Source: Phylloscopus collybita
Taxonomy: Eukaryota; Chordata; Aves; Passeriformes; Phylloscopidae
Assembly (NCBI GenBank): GCA_027886175.1
Contig: JAJNNQ010000023.1
Coordinates: 10,185,001-10,249,000 of the forward strand
DNA: 64,000 nucleotides
Direction of reading: 5' to 3'
Below the pieces are notes generated by a model that saw nothing but the letters and a program-made list of their open reading frames with translations, did not search any database and was not told the DNA's origin. The position numbers and the translations under genes are program-made. The stretch's first letter is position 1. The number at the start of each line of letters is the position of its first letter. This document shows positions 1-11,467 of the stretch, piece after piece.

Positions 1-1055
1 TCTGTTATCTTGTGGCACATCTGGGCTTATTTCAAACCTGCTTTGGACTTTCTTTCCCCAATATACCAACAGTGATGCAGTGTTGTTGGACTGTGATTAT
101 GTGCTGTCTGTGAGTCATGTCAGTTCTTAGTTCTTCCTGGAGTTATTTGCTCCAAAATGTACAGAGCCAGCACCCACAGAGTTCTATTTATCACAACCAA
201 CCAGTTACTGGTTATCTTGCTTTTTAATGAGAAATGTACAAAGCACAGGAGTACAGTCATGTCTGTTCTCTGAAGTGTATCAGCATTCTAAATTAGTGAT
301 AATTTGGGGGGTTTTGGCCAATAAAACTTAGATTTATTCCTTTTTAAAAACCCATGAACTACTTATTGTATTCTCTCCTGTTTTCTTGCATTGTCCTTTG
401 CTTTTCAAAAACTGCATAATGCAAAACCCACAAACTGCTCAGGAGTCATTAATCTGTGCCCATAGAAATGTGTTTGTAAAGGAAGTTTCTTTCTCTGGAA
501 ACACAATTTTGCCTTCTGCAACCACAAGAGGTACTCACAGACTCTGCTTGTTCCAATGGTTTAAACAGCTTTTACTTCTGCATTGTCTCTGAAACTCATT
601 TTCCATTGGTGCCTTTCCCAGTATGTCCATGCCAAGCCCAAGTTACTCCAGATTGAACAGGGAAGTTACCAGGCAGAACTAAACCAGTGCAGCTAAATGG
701 CACAAGGACAAGACTGTTCTCTTTTGGCTTGCTGTGAACTGCAGCTCAGTCTGTACTAAGGGAAATTCAGCTTATTTCCACTGCTGGCATCAGTCCCAGG
801 CAGATGAGGTGGAATGAGGAGATACTCATCACCTTTACCTAGACCCTGTTCTGGTTCAATGGTTTTGCTGTGAACTGATCTTCCATATTTTTGCTAGTCC
901 ATTTCTTTAAACATTAATTTTCTAAAGCACACTATCTGCAGTCAGGAGCCTAGAAATATAACTATTTTTATATATCTATACAGGGTTTGGGATGATTCTG
1001 TTAGAGCATCCCTACTCACATGATGTATAAAACCTTCATTTACTCATTTTCCTAG
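1..1055 (+). other. CEP95 intronic/upstream sequence
   Basis: Presumably CEP95 intron. Two weak exon-like intervals (about 441-530 and 622-674) were considered, but neither joins in frame to the exon at 1056. No repeat or RNA gene recognised. Confidence 0.5.
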
Positions 1056-1177
1056 GTGCCTCTGGTGTGTGGATCTTCTATATCTGCCTCCTCTTTTGAG
1101 GAAAAGCTCTCACTATGTGCTGAACAAGTAACACAAACCCCAACACCTGAATCCCAGCTCCAGCCTAGAACAACAAG
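1056..1177 (+). CDS. CEP95: CEP95 coding exon A (first resolved)
   Basis: Starts after a pyrimidine-rich tttcctag acceptor, phase 0. Encodes [18 protein letters not shown]... to ...LQPRTTR, a Ser/Thr/Gln-rich, probably disordered segment. The exon ends in AG and is followed by GCAAGT, a non-canonical GC donor. Splicing there restores Arg with the A of the next exon; the nearby GT alternative would give a stop within three codons. The acceptor could instead lie inside the exon at ttttgag, so the 5' edge is less certain than the 3' edge. Confidence 0.7.
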
Positions 1178-4100
1178 GCAAGTTCAGATTTTTGGTATTG
1201 AACTGCACTGGCACTTTGATTTCCATGGCCAGCCAGCCCTCACCTCCCTTTTTAAATAAGATCTTTCTTTCCTTGGCTGGGTGACAGTGAGAGATTAATC
1301 CTAACAGAAAGATTTCCTGTTTCTTCTGACATAGACTCATCTTGTTAAATATGGTTATAGGGGTTTACACATTCTGCTTCACTTAATCCTATAAAAATGT
1401 ACTTAGGCAAAAAGTGAACTGGAATTGTGTGAGATAATGCTCATCGTGAAGTTTTTATAACAGAAATGAAATCTGTCTTTTCTGCTTTAGCAGATATGAA
1501 AATTCCACCACAGATTCAGCTGAAGATTCACTTTCCCACAGAACAACAAAGGAGAAGGTGCCTGAGCAAGAGTTTCATGAAAAATCAGAAAATCTCTCTC
1601 GCAGGCTAAATGAACTAGATTTAGTAAGTGCAACCTCTTGTTGAGCTGAGCAATGCAGCTTTAGTAATGACAGTGGAGAGAATGAGAATATCAATGCAAT
1701 ATGATGAAAAGGAAATCTGCAACTAACACTTGGCTTTAGCTCATTCAAACTTTAGAATTGTCTACTGAACCTGAGTCCCACAAAAAAAAAAAATAAATCT
1801 CTCCCTTAGATGTTGAAGAGAGCTTTGGGTGAGCACACAAGAGAAGAGGAGCTGAGAGAGGAGGACAGCCTGTCCCAGCACAGTGACAGTGTCATGGACT
1901 ATGGCTGGAGGAGAGCTGGGAGAGGTAACAATCCTTGTCACCATACTGGGATGGAAACACAGATAAAAGAAACCTTTTCATGTAAAGCTGCTTCACTGAA
2001 TTACAGTTGGTTACTAAGTTTTGTGTTGCTAGTTCACCTCTATTTTGTCTTTGATCCAAACCTGAACTACAGTAGCCAAGTTTCTGTTTAACACTTAAAA
2101 AACTGTGGTAAAACTTTGCAAGAAAAGAATAAAATAGAAGGCAAGCAGAGCTGCAGTAAAAAATGTATAGAGAGTGGGGGGAGGGACAGAATACAAGCTC
2201 ACAGGACTGTGGTTCTGAAGTGAGGGCCTAGTCACAATCCACTTCACTGCTTTGTCTCAAATGAGATCCTCAATGAATGATCTTTCCCTGCAGCCACAGC
2301 ACATCCAAGGTCCCCAGGCAGGCCACGATCCCTCTCTCCAGCCTCACCCTCAGCTCAGCACCAGGAACCCCAACTGCCTGGTACTGTCCCAGGCCAGATA
2401 AAGGCAATACGCAGCCACCTGCAGCAAGAAAGGGAAGAGAGAACAAGAAAAGCAAAGGTAGTTTTTAGATTGGACATGGTGGTAATTCTTACCAACAGTT
2501 ATACTAAAACCCCCAAACCAGAACACTTTTATGCCATGGGGGCATCTGGTCTCCTTTAGTTATCATATGCTGTTTTATCTGTAGCTTGCTGAGGAAGAGA
2601 CTTAAACCCTGACTTTTAGAGAAATGTGTTTGAAGTGGAATAAGCTACTTTGACCTGTGCAGCAAACAGGTTAACAAGGTGACTGTATGGACTGATTATT
2701 TCCTCTGACAAGTCCTTTTATTTTTGTTTTCTAGCTGGTCACTAAAGCTTATGAAAATGAGCTAAGAAACTTTGAAGCGAGGGAGAACCACAGACTTTCC
2801 AAGCTCCGAGAAGCTGCCAGGGAGGTGGTAGGTGATGCACTGTGGGGATTGCTGGTTGTGTTTTGTTTGGTTGATTTGCTCTTTTTAAATTTGTCTAGAT
2901 GGTCTGTCCAGACACTTTTGGGTACAAAGCCTCCTTGACTTCCAGTGTCATAGTTACAACGCTGTACAACTGAAGTAGTAACTTACTAATATTAGGGCTG
3001 CAGAAGAGCTAAGGTTATGCAATAATGAGATTTAACCTTTATTTGAACCCTGACCTGCATTTTGTAAATTCTGGTCTTCTGGAGAATCCAATGCAATATG
3101 TCCAAGTTCTCATTCTAAAGTCTGAAAGACATTTAAATTCTGATGGCTAAACTGTGTTCTATCAGTGTTTCCCTTCTCATACCTGTTCTCCATCTGTTTT
3201 ACATCTGCTCCTAAGGAACAAGAGTACAAAGAAAACATCTTTCAAGAACCTCCAAAAGTGTCTCAGCCACTGAAAGTTTATTCTAGAAAAACCACACCTC
3301 AGTATCCCAAATACAGCCAGTGGATTCCAAAACGAGGGATCATGAAGCCAAAGCAAGCAGCTTCAAGTAAGGACTGCAAAACTATACTTGGTGGAAAACT
3401 GGCATCTTTTGAAAGCATGTGTTGAACTCCAAGAATAAAGGCACCAGTCCAACATATACCAGTCAGCTGTAGCATTTTCCCTTCTTCTGACCTCTATATG
3501 TCTGGATTTTTGTTAGGGAAGATAATGCTTTAAGTAAATGTAAACCATCAGTGCACAATCAAATTGTGACCCATTTGCTACTTCCTTGAAATCCCTTGGA
3601 TTATTTTCAGGGCTTGTTTCCATTGCTGTTCCTCCTGTGCTTATTCCACTACAGTCTGAGCTCTCCTTTTGTTATTTTTCTGAGCATGTATCAGATTTGT
3701 AATTGGGCCTGTGGCTTGAGCTGAGCCACGTACAGGTCACAGAGCATGATCTGTCAGGACCCTGCCACTGTGGTATTAATGCTGCCATGGATCTGCTGAG
3801 CAGGGGATGCTCCAGGAAATCCAAGCTGCAAATCCTAGGCCCAGTTTTGGTAACCAGCACTGTGCATGCCTATGGATAAGATCACCAGATAATACCCTGC
3901 ATACCTGGATGTTGCTCAGCTACACTGCCTTATTTTTTTTTTCCAGTTTTTGAAGGCCATATACTTGGCAAATACCCTTTTGTTTCATCTCCCCATCATC
4001 TCTTCCTGCCAGAAAGATCAAAGATGTAATGGGAATGAGCTGGTTGCAAACCAGTTTATTTTTCACCTGTTTACTTGACCTGGATCTGTCATTGCCACTG

Positions 4101-7100
4101 CTCTGCTGGCTTTATTTTAAGTTGCTGCAACCAGAGAGAGAGAGAGAGAGAGAGAGAAAGCAATCACTGATTAGTGGTGGTCAGAACCATGTGAAGAAAG
4201 AAGGGGATGCCTGTCTTGGATGGGGTGGTGGTAGGGAAATGACACCTGAGCTATAAAATCAATCCTTCAGAGAAAACAAAAGATTGGGATTGCTTTCTCT
4301 GCTGCTGTACTGGCAGGACAGTATGTCCTGCTGGGCTTAGCTTGACATGGTAACAGCAGCATGGTCATCTTATGCAGTTTTCAGTGTAAAATATTTCTTG
4401 ATGTAGGCTGACAGTCTGGATGAATTTACAATTAAATGTATTCTCCAGGAATTTGTTGCTTACCTCTTTCTTTATCTTACAGTGACAATAAGAGACAATG
4501 ACCTCCTCTTGCAGCTCCTGGAGGAGTTTCCCCACCTGCAGATTTCCCCTTGTAGTGTGAATAAGATGTGGCAGCGGCAGCTTGCACAAACTGCTCACCT
4601 TAAGGCACCTTCTGCCAGACCTAGACCAAAACTCCAGAATGAAGTGAGTGTTCCCATTCTTTCCTGCTGAATGTCAGCAGAGACTCCCTGACAGGCCACC
4701 TGCACACCCACAGCACAACGTGGAAGGATGTTCTGTTAAATAGGGATGTACAGATTTACATGGGCAGGTTCAACTTTTCATCAGCCACTTGAATATTGTG
4801 GTTGTTCTTTTATACTGATTTCCTGAGAACTGCCTGGGCTTGCTATTGCTTTTTTTAAAGTGTTTTGTAATCTCCACTGCTAGTTCTGAACAGTCTTTTA
4901 GTTTACAAGTGAGTTCTGAGATGCAAAAGTTGATTAATTTACACAAGGCAATTCTCAACCCAAACCCCAAAATAGCAGAGGGGCAATATTTAAACCTGCT
5001 ATATAGGACAGCTTATTCTGCAGCATGATGCAAGTAATTAGTTTTCTTTTTAAAAACCTTCAGGTTGAACAAGCCTTGAAGAAACAGAAGCTGCTTGCTG
5101 CAATTATTAAGAGAGATCAAGATCACAGCAAGAGACTGGTATGTTCTTTGAAGACTATTTGTTACATAATGCAGAGATTTCCCATGGAGCTATCTAGAAT
5201 GCATATTCCCAGATCATGAAAGTGGCTTTTTGTCTTATGACAACTTTATGTTTTTTGAGTAGCTGTGGTCTCAAAATGCAACATAATCTGTTTGTTGGGC
5301 AGCTACTGGGGTGATGGGAATGGAACATTATTATTGTTACACTGCAGCGTTGCTCTGAAAGGTAAAACAAATTCTAAAGAAGTGCAAGGAAGAGAAACTT
5401 AAGGCTGTGTTGCAGCTCCTGTGACAGTGCTGGCTCCTCAATTCTACAGTGACATGACTTTGCTACATCAGTGGTGACTAATGCTTTAAACAGTGACTGC
5501 AAAGCTGGGGTGTGGAGCTCCTTAGTAAAGGACCCTAATTAGCAACGATTAACAAAGCTTTGTCTGCAGGAGTGTCTGTTGGCAGTTGGGTGGTCTGACA
5601 GCTGCTGCTCTCCCTTTAGCAAGAGCTGAAGCAGCGCACCTACCGCCAGAAATGGGCTCAGAACAAGGTGACAGAGAGGCGGCAGCAGATGGCCCGGGCC
5701 AGGAAATACTACGAGGATTACAGAGCCCAGCTCCGGGCCAAGCTGCTGCGGGCCAGGACACGCGAGGAGAAGGTGAGGATGAGGGGTCTTGCTCTGCAGG
5801 GGTGGAATTCTTCCCTGTCAGGACCCCAGTGCTGAGGTCTGATAGTTCTGCAAGTGCAGTGACCAGAGAACAGAGCCAGGATGAAGTGGTTGATCAGTCA
5901 AGGCCACAGATGAAAAGATTCCTTCTCTGGAAATGTGGATCCAGTGCAGGGCAAACCACTGTGAAACAAGAAAGGCTGATTTATGGGGCGAGGAAGAGAG
6001 GAAGGGTGAAGTATCAGTGTGGAAAAACAGGGCTGGTAACATGAGGAATTGGGGAAATGAGTTTTCAGAAACAGTAGGATTAAGTTGTTCCTACAGTCAC
6101 TATCCAAAGAAAACAATCTAAATCTTCAGTTAAGAGAACTGATCAAACAGGCAGCTTTGTTATTCAGTTGTGTTTGTTAAACAAAGTGGACTTTGTGACA
6201 GATAATGATCTAATTAGGGCTGGACATCAGAGTGAGAGAAAGCAAGGAGAGCTATTATACTCTGCAAGAGCAGATACACAGTTGTCACCTTTCAAAATAA
6301 AAGATTAGAAGTTTACTGCATAATCCACTGGTAGGGATTTGAGAACTGTTTGCCTCAAGCTGTGAGCTACAGCTGGTAAGTGTTCTTGTGGAGAAATGGA
6401 AAAGCCTGAGTCCAGGCTGGATTTCCTGCTGCTGGAAACCTGGATGAAGGTCCTGAAGTCAGACTGCAGAGTAACAGGGTGGGTTGTAAATCACAGTGCA
6501 TGTTCAAAGGCCCTGGCTTGCACAGTTGGGTCATCTGACTAAACTGACATGAAAAATTATTTTATCTATTAAAATCTCAGCTAAATGAGTAATACAAATC
6601 CATCTCAGCTGTATCTGCACCACCATTTCTAGGTACACAACTGTGCTTTTTCATGGGCTATGGCCTATCCTCATGTCAACAGCATTCCATCAGTAGATAA
6701 CGCAGCTGAAAGATGCAAATGTATACTTACAAGTTCCTGGGAAAACTTCAGGTTTGCTTTTTTTTTAATTGCTGGCAGATATTTAAAAACTTATTTGAGG
6801 AAGGCTTAGAAATTCAGAAGCAAAGACTGAGGGACCTGAGAGCTTATGCTCAAGAGAAGCGCGATGAGCAACGGAGGGAGCACCAGATGGAGCTGGAGTC
6901 TCTGGAGAACTACTACAAAGATCAGGTAAAGCTTCATCCTCATCAGGCAGATCATGTTTTTCCACTTACAAGTCTTTCTTTAGTTAATTCAACTGACACA
7001 CATGTTATGTTTAGTTTTCCATGCTAGCAGAAGCTATATCTCAAGAATTCCAAGAAATCCAAACCAGAGAGAAAGCACAAGCACAAGTAAGTATTCTTAA

Positions 7101-7335
7101 TTTTTTCCAATTGCCTTTTCTTTTTACATGCTGTGGCTAATGTCAGTATTTTCTTCAGATGCTACAGAAAACAAAAAGAGAACTGAGATCAAAGATGGAA
7201 AAAGAAATACAGCAACTGCAAGCAGCAATCATGCACAATGATGATGACACCTTTTTTCAAGAGCTAGAAGCAGACAGACTGAGATCCAGACTGCAGATAG
7301 CTTCCTTCCAGTACAGCCAAAGCCATTTCTTCTAA
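1056..7335 (+). CDS. CEP95: CEP95 (CCDC45), C-terminal 12 coding exons, 5' part not resolved
   Basis: Spliced CDS: 1056-1177, 1494-1623, 1810-1924, 2294-2457, 2735-2827, 3216-3366, 4483-4643, 5064-5138, 5620-5772, 6779-6925, 7015-7086, 7159-7335. All twelve join in one frame to give 519 residues and a TAA stop. The last ~180 residues are a charged, Lys/Arg/Glu/Gln-rich coiled coil ([33 protein letters not shown]) ending [14 protein letters not shown], which I recognise as the CEP95 C-terminus. CEP95 is a centrosome/spindle-pole protein of about 820 residues in human with no known enzymatic activity, so roughly the N-terminal third is missing here and should lie upstream. The middle (exons at 1056-2457) is Ser/Thr/Pro-rich and poorly conserved, typical of disordered linker. 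The first intron shown uses a GC donor. The gene converges on SMURF2, as in mammals. The identity is from recalled family sequence, not a search. Confidence 0.88.
1494..1623 (+). CDS. CEP95: CEP95 coding exon B
   Basis: Acceptor ttagcag, donor TTA|GTAAGT. The encoded stretch [15 protein letters not shown] to [11 protein letters not shown] is polar and acidic and turns helical at its end. Phase 2 in, phase 0 out. Confidence 0.75.
1810..1924 (+). CDS. CEP95: CEP95 coding exon C
   Basis: Acceptor tcccttag, donor G|GTAACA. Encodes [20 protein letters not shown] to GWRRAGR, a Glu/Arg-rich segment. It ends with one base of the next codon, which matches the phase of the exon at 2294. Confidence 0.75.
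2294..2457 (+). CDS. CEP95: CEP95 coding exon D
   Basis: Acceptor tttccctgcag, donor AAG|GTAGTT. Begins Pro/Ser-rich ([17 protein letters not shown]) and becomes helical and basic ([20 protein letters not shown]), marking the boundary between the disordered linker and the coiled-coil half. Confidence 0.82.
2735..2827 (+). CDS. CEP95: CEP95 coding exon E
   Basis: 31 codons, phase 0 at both ends, acceptor ttttctag and donor GTG|GTAGGT. Encodes [20 protein letters not shown] and then [11 protein letters not shown], an uninterrupted charged helix. Confidence 0.85.
3216..3366 (+). CDS. CEP95: CEP95 coding exon F
   Basis: Acceptor gctcctaag, donor A|GTAAGG. Encodes [20 protein letters not shown] and on to [20 protein letters not shown], a basic, proline-containing loop between helical segments. 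Confidence 0.85.
3367..4482 (+). other. CEP95 intron between exons F and G
   Basis: 1,116-base intron. Apart from the (AG)n microsatellite at 4133-4157 it shows no recognisable element. The other CEP95 introns over 300 bases (1178-1493, 1925-2293, 2828-3215, 4644-5063, 5139-5619) also look featureless. Confidence 0.7.
4133..4157 (+). repeat. (AG)n microsatellite
   Basis: Twelve and a half uninterrupted AG units inside a CEP95 intron; likely length-polymorphic. Confidence 0.95.
4483..4643 (+). CDS. CEP95: CEP95 coding exon G
   Basis: Acceptor tatcttacag, donor GAA|GTGAGT. Encodes [20 protein letters not shown] and then [16 protein letters not shown]. The phase-1 join to the preceding exon makes an ATG codon across the intron. 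Confidence 0.85.
5064..5138 (+). CDS. CEP95: CEP95 coding exon H
   Basis: 25 codons, phase 0 at both ends, acceptor ccttcag, donor CTG|GTATGT. Encodes [20 protein letters not shown], start of the continuous C-terminal coiled coil. Confidence 0.85.
5620..5772 (+). CDS. CEP95: CEP95 coding exon I
   Basis: 51 codons, phase 0, acceptor ccctttag, donor AAG|GTGAGG. Encodes [20 protein letters not shown] then [20 protein letters not shown]. The exon is clearly richer in G+C than its introns and arginine-dense. A longer overlapping reading frame here is out of frame with the exon chain and is a shadow. Confidence 0.87.
5773..6778 (+). other. CEP95 intron between exons I and J
   Basis: 1,006-base intron bounded by GTGAGG and a pyrimidine tract ending gctggcag. 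Nothing else recognised. Confidence 0.7.
6779..6925 (+). CDS. CEP95: CEP95 coding exon J
   Basis: 49 codons, phase 0, acceptor gctggcag, donor CAG|GTAAAG. Encodes [20 protein letters not shown] to [12 protein letters not shown], strongly predicted coiled coil and one of the best conserved CEP95 segments. Confidence 0.9.
7015..7086 (+). CDS. CEP95: CEP95 coding exon K
   Basis: 24 codons, phase 0, acceptor tatgtttag, donor CAA|GTAAGT. Encodes [20 protein letters not shown], continuing the coiled coil. Confidence 0.9.
7159..7335 (+). CDS. CEP95: CEP95 terminal coding exon L
   Basis: Acceptor ttttcttcag. Encodes [20 protein letters not shown] to the C-terminal [14 protein letters not shown], then TAA at 7333-7335. 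The 3' UTR that follows is short. Confidence 0.92.
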   Translation: MLQKTKRELRSKMEKEIQQLQAAIMHNDDDTFFQELEADRLRSRLQIASFQYSQSHFF

Positions 7336-7496
7336 GACTTGGGTGAATGTCACTGGCTAAGATGACCAGAGTCTTTGAGAGCTGCTATAATGGTGTGAGG
7401 CTGTTTTTCTCTCTAAAATAATCTGTTCTGTCATTTTGACCTGCCAGGGCCGTAGCTGCTGGGATCTGGGATCTCCACAGCACTTTTAAGATCACC

Positions 7497-7502
7497 AATA
7501 AA
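7497..7502 (+). terminator. CEP95 polyadenylation signal AATAAA
   Basis: Canonical AATAAA 162 bases after the CEP95 stop, followed by a T/G-containing stretch (tgctttgt). Predicts cleavage near 7515-7525 and a 3' UTR of about 185 bases. Confidence 0.75.
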
Positions 7503-7519
7503 GTTTCTGAATTGCTTTG

Positions 7520-9155
7520 TACCTTCCTAGCAAGGCTGGGGTAATGTTGGGCTCTACCCAGAGGAAGCTGGGATGAAGTCAGAGTGCTGTAGTGAAGTTT
7601 TCCTGGTGGAACAGTTGGATGCTGAGGCTCCACTGCATCAGTGCTGGAATCCCAACCAGGTGCTCCTCTCTTTTCCCCCTTTCTGGGGCTGTTGCTGCTA
7701 AGCCAGTCTAACACCATTAGCCAGAAATCACAGATTGGAAAGCTCAAAAAGCACAAAACGATCTTTAAAAGAACATCAGAGGTTCAGGTTTCCTGTGAAA
7801 GGCCAAGTTAGAGATAAACTGCAATAAACTTGACATAAATAACTGGGAATTTAAATATATTAAGCAAGGGAAGACTCCTTCTTCAGTTGTGTTTGCAGTG
7901 CTGGTCCTGCTGTCTTGATAAAATACAGAGGCATATAAAATACTCTTTCTATGCACTGGGAAAAGTATTTTGAACTAGAAAGCAATGCAGCTTCTTTTCA
8001 AGCTGTATATGATGAGCTTCTGCAAGATGTGAACCTGGGGCAGGAGCTGTGGACAGCATTCCTCATCTTCCCCAGGGCCACACTCACAGGTGCAGCCTGA
8101 TTATTCCTTCCTCACACTGACAGAACCAGAATGAAAGAATGATTAAATATTTCACCAGTCAGCTTCTGCTTTATTTCAGGTTTGTAAGGTTTGCTTGCAG
8201 GCAGAACAGGAGCTGACAGCAGGCACTGCACCTCTTGTAGCATCCTCAGTGCTATAAACAGTGCAGTGCCCAGCAGGAGCTCCAGGCTTCACCAGCCAAA
8301 CCCTGTGGAGGTGCCAACGCTGAGGGATGAGACTTAAACTGAGAACAGTTACATAAAACCAAGCTGCTACTAATGAAGTCCACTACTGCTACAGCCTCCT
8401 CTGCCTGCCAAAAGTGCAACTCTTAACTGGTTTGTCGTGGTAGTAGAAGAGTTCTTGCTTAAAACTGCTGTGTAAGAAGTGGTACAGGAATACTGGATTT
8501 AATTGCACTGTACATACAACATTTAAAGGTTGCTGTGAGTCTCTGATGGAACTGACAACACAGAGAATTCACACTCACGCACTGAAAAAAAAACTAAACA
8601 TAACCCCCCCCCCCCAACATCTGAAGGAGCTTCTTTTACAGTTTAAACAAACCAGGCAGCTGTTACAGCATGAAATACCTCACTGCAAAAATACAGACCA
8701 AAAAAAACACACCAAAACTTCTCCACAAAACCAGGAAGCCAAACCCTGCTTTGTACAAACCTTTCCAGGGAGTTGCTGTAAGCCTGGCTAACTTGAAGCC
8801 TCTAAGGGACAATATTTATCAGCTAAATTGATGAAAGTTAGCAAGTCTTTACCAAATTTGCCTTTATTTCCCTCAAGGAAGCTGCTGTAGCTTTGCTGAG
8901 TTGTGAGAGGAGACATCTGTTCACTAATGCTGAGATAAAGTCCTTGCCAAGACATGCCAGTACCTGGGAGGCAGCAGTGAGACCTGCTGTGTCTGACTAG
9001 AACATTCAGCACACTCCTCACAGCACTCAGGAAGTCACCAAGTTTCAAGTATTTTCCCCTGAAACAAAGTTGAGTTACTTTAAGATGACATTGTTACATT
9101 TTAAAGATTTAAGTAAGAAAAACTTAAAAGTTTTAAAACCATTGATGCTGTGACA
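7520..9155. other. Convergent intergenic spacer between CEP95 and SMURF2
   Basis: About 1.6 kb separate the predicted 3' ends of the two genes. It holds a 12-base C run (8604-8615) and further TTTATT motifs (AATAAA on the - strand) at 8170-8175 and 8863-8868. If used, these would extend the SMURF2 transcript towards the CEP95 3' end. No gene recognised. Confidence 0.55.
8604..8615 (+). repeat. Poly-C tract
   Basis: Twelve consecutive C residues flanked by A-rich sequence; a likely slippage site. On the - strand it is a G12 run. Confidence 0.95.
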
Positions 9156-9172
9156 GTGCAAACAGCATACAA

Positions 9173-9178
9173 TTTATT
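9173..9178 (-). terminator. SMURF2 distal polyadenylation signal AATAAA
   Basis: TTTATT on the + strand reads AATAAA in the SMURF2 direction, 3.5 kb past the stop. Other same-strand AATAAA motifs lie at 8863 and 8170, so the true end may be further on. Confidence 0.5.
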
Positions 9179-9691
9179 GCTCAACTTTGCATGGGTACAT
9201 ACATTAAGTACTTAAAAACCATTTTATACAGATTTTTTTTTTTTTTTGTTAAAGCTCATGTAACAGCTGAGTGAAAATACAATGATACCAACGCTAAAAC
9301 ACTCTGTAATAAATACAATGGAAATGATAAACTAAGAACTGTCAGTTTGTGGAGGAGTAATTACACTTGTATAAACTAATTACAACTACAGACAAAGCTC
9401 TGAGGATGTGTAGAGCCAGGAACTTACTACCTAGTGTAAAGTACAACAAATGGCACCTGTTAACTGTGTGGTGCTGTTTAAAAAGATGCTACATCGAGCT
9501 GGAGGATGGTGCTGTGACAGAGGAGCAAAGCTTGAACTTCTATCAATGCAGCCTTTTAAATGCACCAGGAGTTCAGTACAGATGTAGTGTTGTGGAACAG
9601 GAATTTCAAAACAGCTTGTGTGCTCTGGACTTTAGTACAACACAAAAATTTGGTACAAATAAATCAGTTTAGGGAAACTGAACCTATGTGC

Positions 9692-9713
9692 AAAAAAAAA
9701 AAAAAAAAAAAAA
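9692..9713 (+). repeat. A22 homopolymer in the SMURF2 3' UTR
   Basis: 22 consecutive A on the + strand, so a U22 tract in SMURF2 mRNA. No target duplication seen, so not shown to be a retroposon tail. Confidence 0.9.
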
Positions 9714-11461
9714 TTAGAATACATACTGTACAAAGCACCATTACAAAACTCTTTACACCGAGAAATTAAATCCTCTGAAACTCAACTGTGAACTGTATAT
9801 TTGAAATCTACAAAAGTCACTGTTCATAATTAAACATTCATAATGAAAAGCAACAGCATAAAACCATGATGTGACATCTCTCTAAAACAACTAAAGACTG
9901 GATAAAGTAAAACCCAGTAAGAGGGACACATTGAAATAAATATTCACATTAATCATGGGGTGAAAGTCCAAGGTTAAAATGCAATATTAGGCTTAGCACC
10001 TTTTTGAGGGGAAAGTAGCTGACATGTTCTTGAAACAAAATTTTGGAAAGGAATCAACCCTTTACCACTTTCAGACAAACATCTGACTGGGTGATGAGGT
10101 GCTTTAGTTAAAGCTCTCAGTCTTTATGAAGGTAGAAAGGCACTCAAAATACTTGGTATATTTATCCTCATCTGTCAGCTATGGAAAGTTCAATGCAGAT
10201 TTGTCTAGTTTTGCCTATAATATATTAAATTTACAATATCTGTGGCAGTTAAAAAAATCTCAATGCCATACCAAAATGTTTGGTAGGAAAACAGATGTAC
10301 TGCTAAGGCTGCTGTGAAAATGAATGTAATTATCAGCTGATCTCAGATCTCTCTTCTGCAGAGCTCATCTCCTCCCTCCCCAAAGAAGCTTTTATGACAG
10401 CAAGGTGATCATAACTATGCATTCAATAAATCCACCAGCCAGATTTTATATTTGCCATGTTCCATGATCAGGGAGGCTGCAGCCACAGCCTGGGCAAGCA
10501 CAGGGGGATAAAAAAAAAAAATTTAAAAATCAGTTCTCTGACAGTGGGGTCTCTCCTGTGAACAGCCCCAGGAAGCTGTCTGTAAAACCCCTGCAGTCAC
10601 TCACACCCTCCCAGCTGGCTGAGCAGAGGCTTTGGGCAGGGCTGGAGCTGTGGCCCCAGCCAGGGGCAGCACTTTGAGTGACAAACTCTGGGCAAGAACC
10701 TGCTGTGCTCCCCCTGATGCACAGGCACAGGGCAGCTTCCCTGGTAAGAGTTACCTGAAAGCTCTGAACTGGGGAGCCCAGCACGGCTGCAAAGGCACCA
10801 GGAGTGCAAGAGCCCACTGGGATGGAAAGGCTCTGATGTATTTCAAACCTGGCTGTCACAGCAAGGCTCTTGGCTTTCTGCTCACATCCCTAAGTAGCCT
10901 CATCCTGCAGCCAGCCCAGAAAGGGCAGCAAGGCCCTTGGAACAAACCTGCCAGCAACAGCTGTACAAAAATAATCAACATGTGGATTTGGCTCACCAGA
11001 TTCTTACCACAATTCTATAAAAGTAGTCCCTTGCCCACTATTTAACACACAACATCCAGTAGCAGTTTACTCACTGTGGCAGGCAGACTTGGCAGGGCAA
11101 AGCTCAGTTCAGGCTGCACAGAGCAGACAGCAAATGAGCTGGTTCACTGTGACTTCCATGCAAGCATGAACAGCTGGTTACATCCCATCCCTTTAGCATT
11201 TTCAATACCTTTGACTTTCTTCTCATTGGCAGTGAAAAAATAGTGCAGATTTGATGATTAATTTGTAACCTAAGTTACAAAAACACAACACTGATTGGAA
11301 AAAAACTGCTACTTATTCCAAATATTCTCATGGCTGAGAGGAGAGTGGCCCTGTCTCTGAAGCAGCCTGATTTATCCACACACCACGAGCAGATCAGACA
11401 GATCTCGACTGAGAATTTCCAAACTAACGTCAAAGTTCAGTTCCCTCTACTGGTAGTGCAT

Positions 11462-11467
11462 TTTATT
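11462..11467 (-). terminator. SMURF2 proximal polyadenylation signal AATAAA (candidate)
   Basis: TTTATT on the + strand, 1.2 kb past the SMURF2 stop; could give a shorter alternative 3' UTR. Confidence 0.35.

Noticed and set aside
441..530. Possible earlier CEP95 exon (ctcag acceptor, GAG|GTACTC donor)
   Set aside because: It ends in phase 1, whereas the exon at 1056 needs phase 0; joining them gives a stop. I could not find an exon between them to repair the phase, and I cannot recall the protein well enough here.
622..674. Exon-like stretch reading MSMPSPSYSRLNREVT after a cccag acceptor
   Set aside because: No acceptable GT donor follows and the phases do not fit either neighbour.
5586..6044. 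152-codon frame overlapping CEP95 exon I
   Set aside because: It is in a different frame from the exon chain, which has good splice sites and family similarity.
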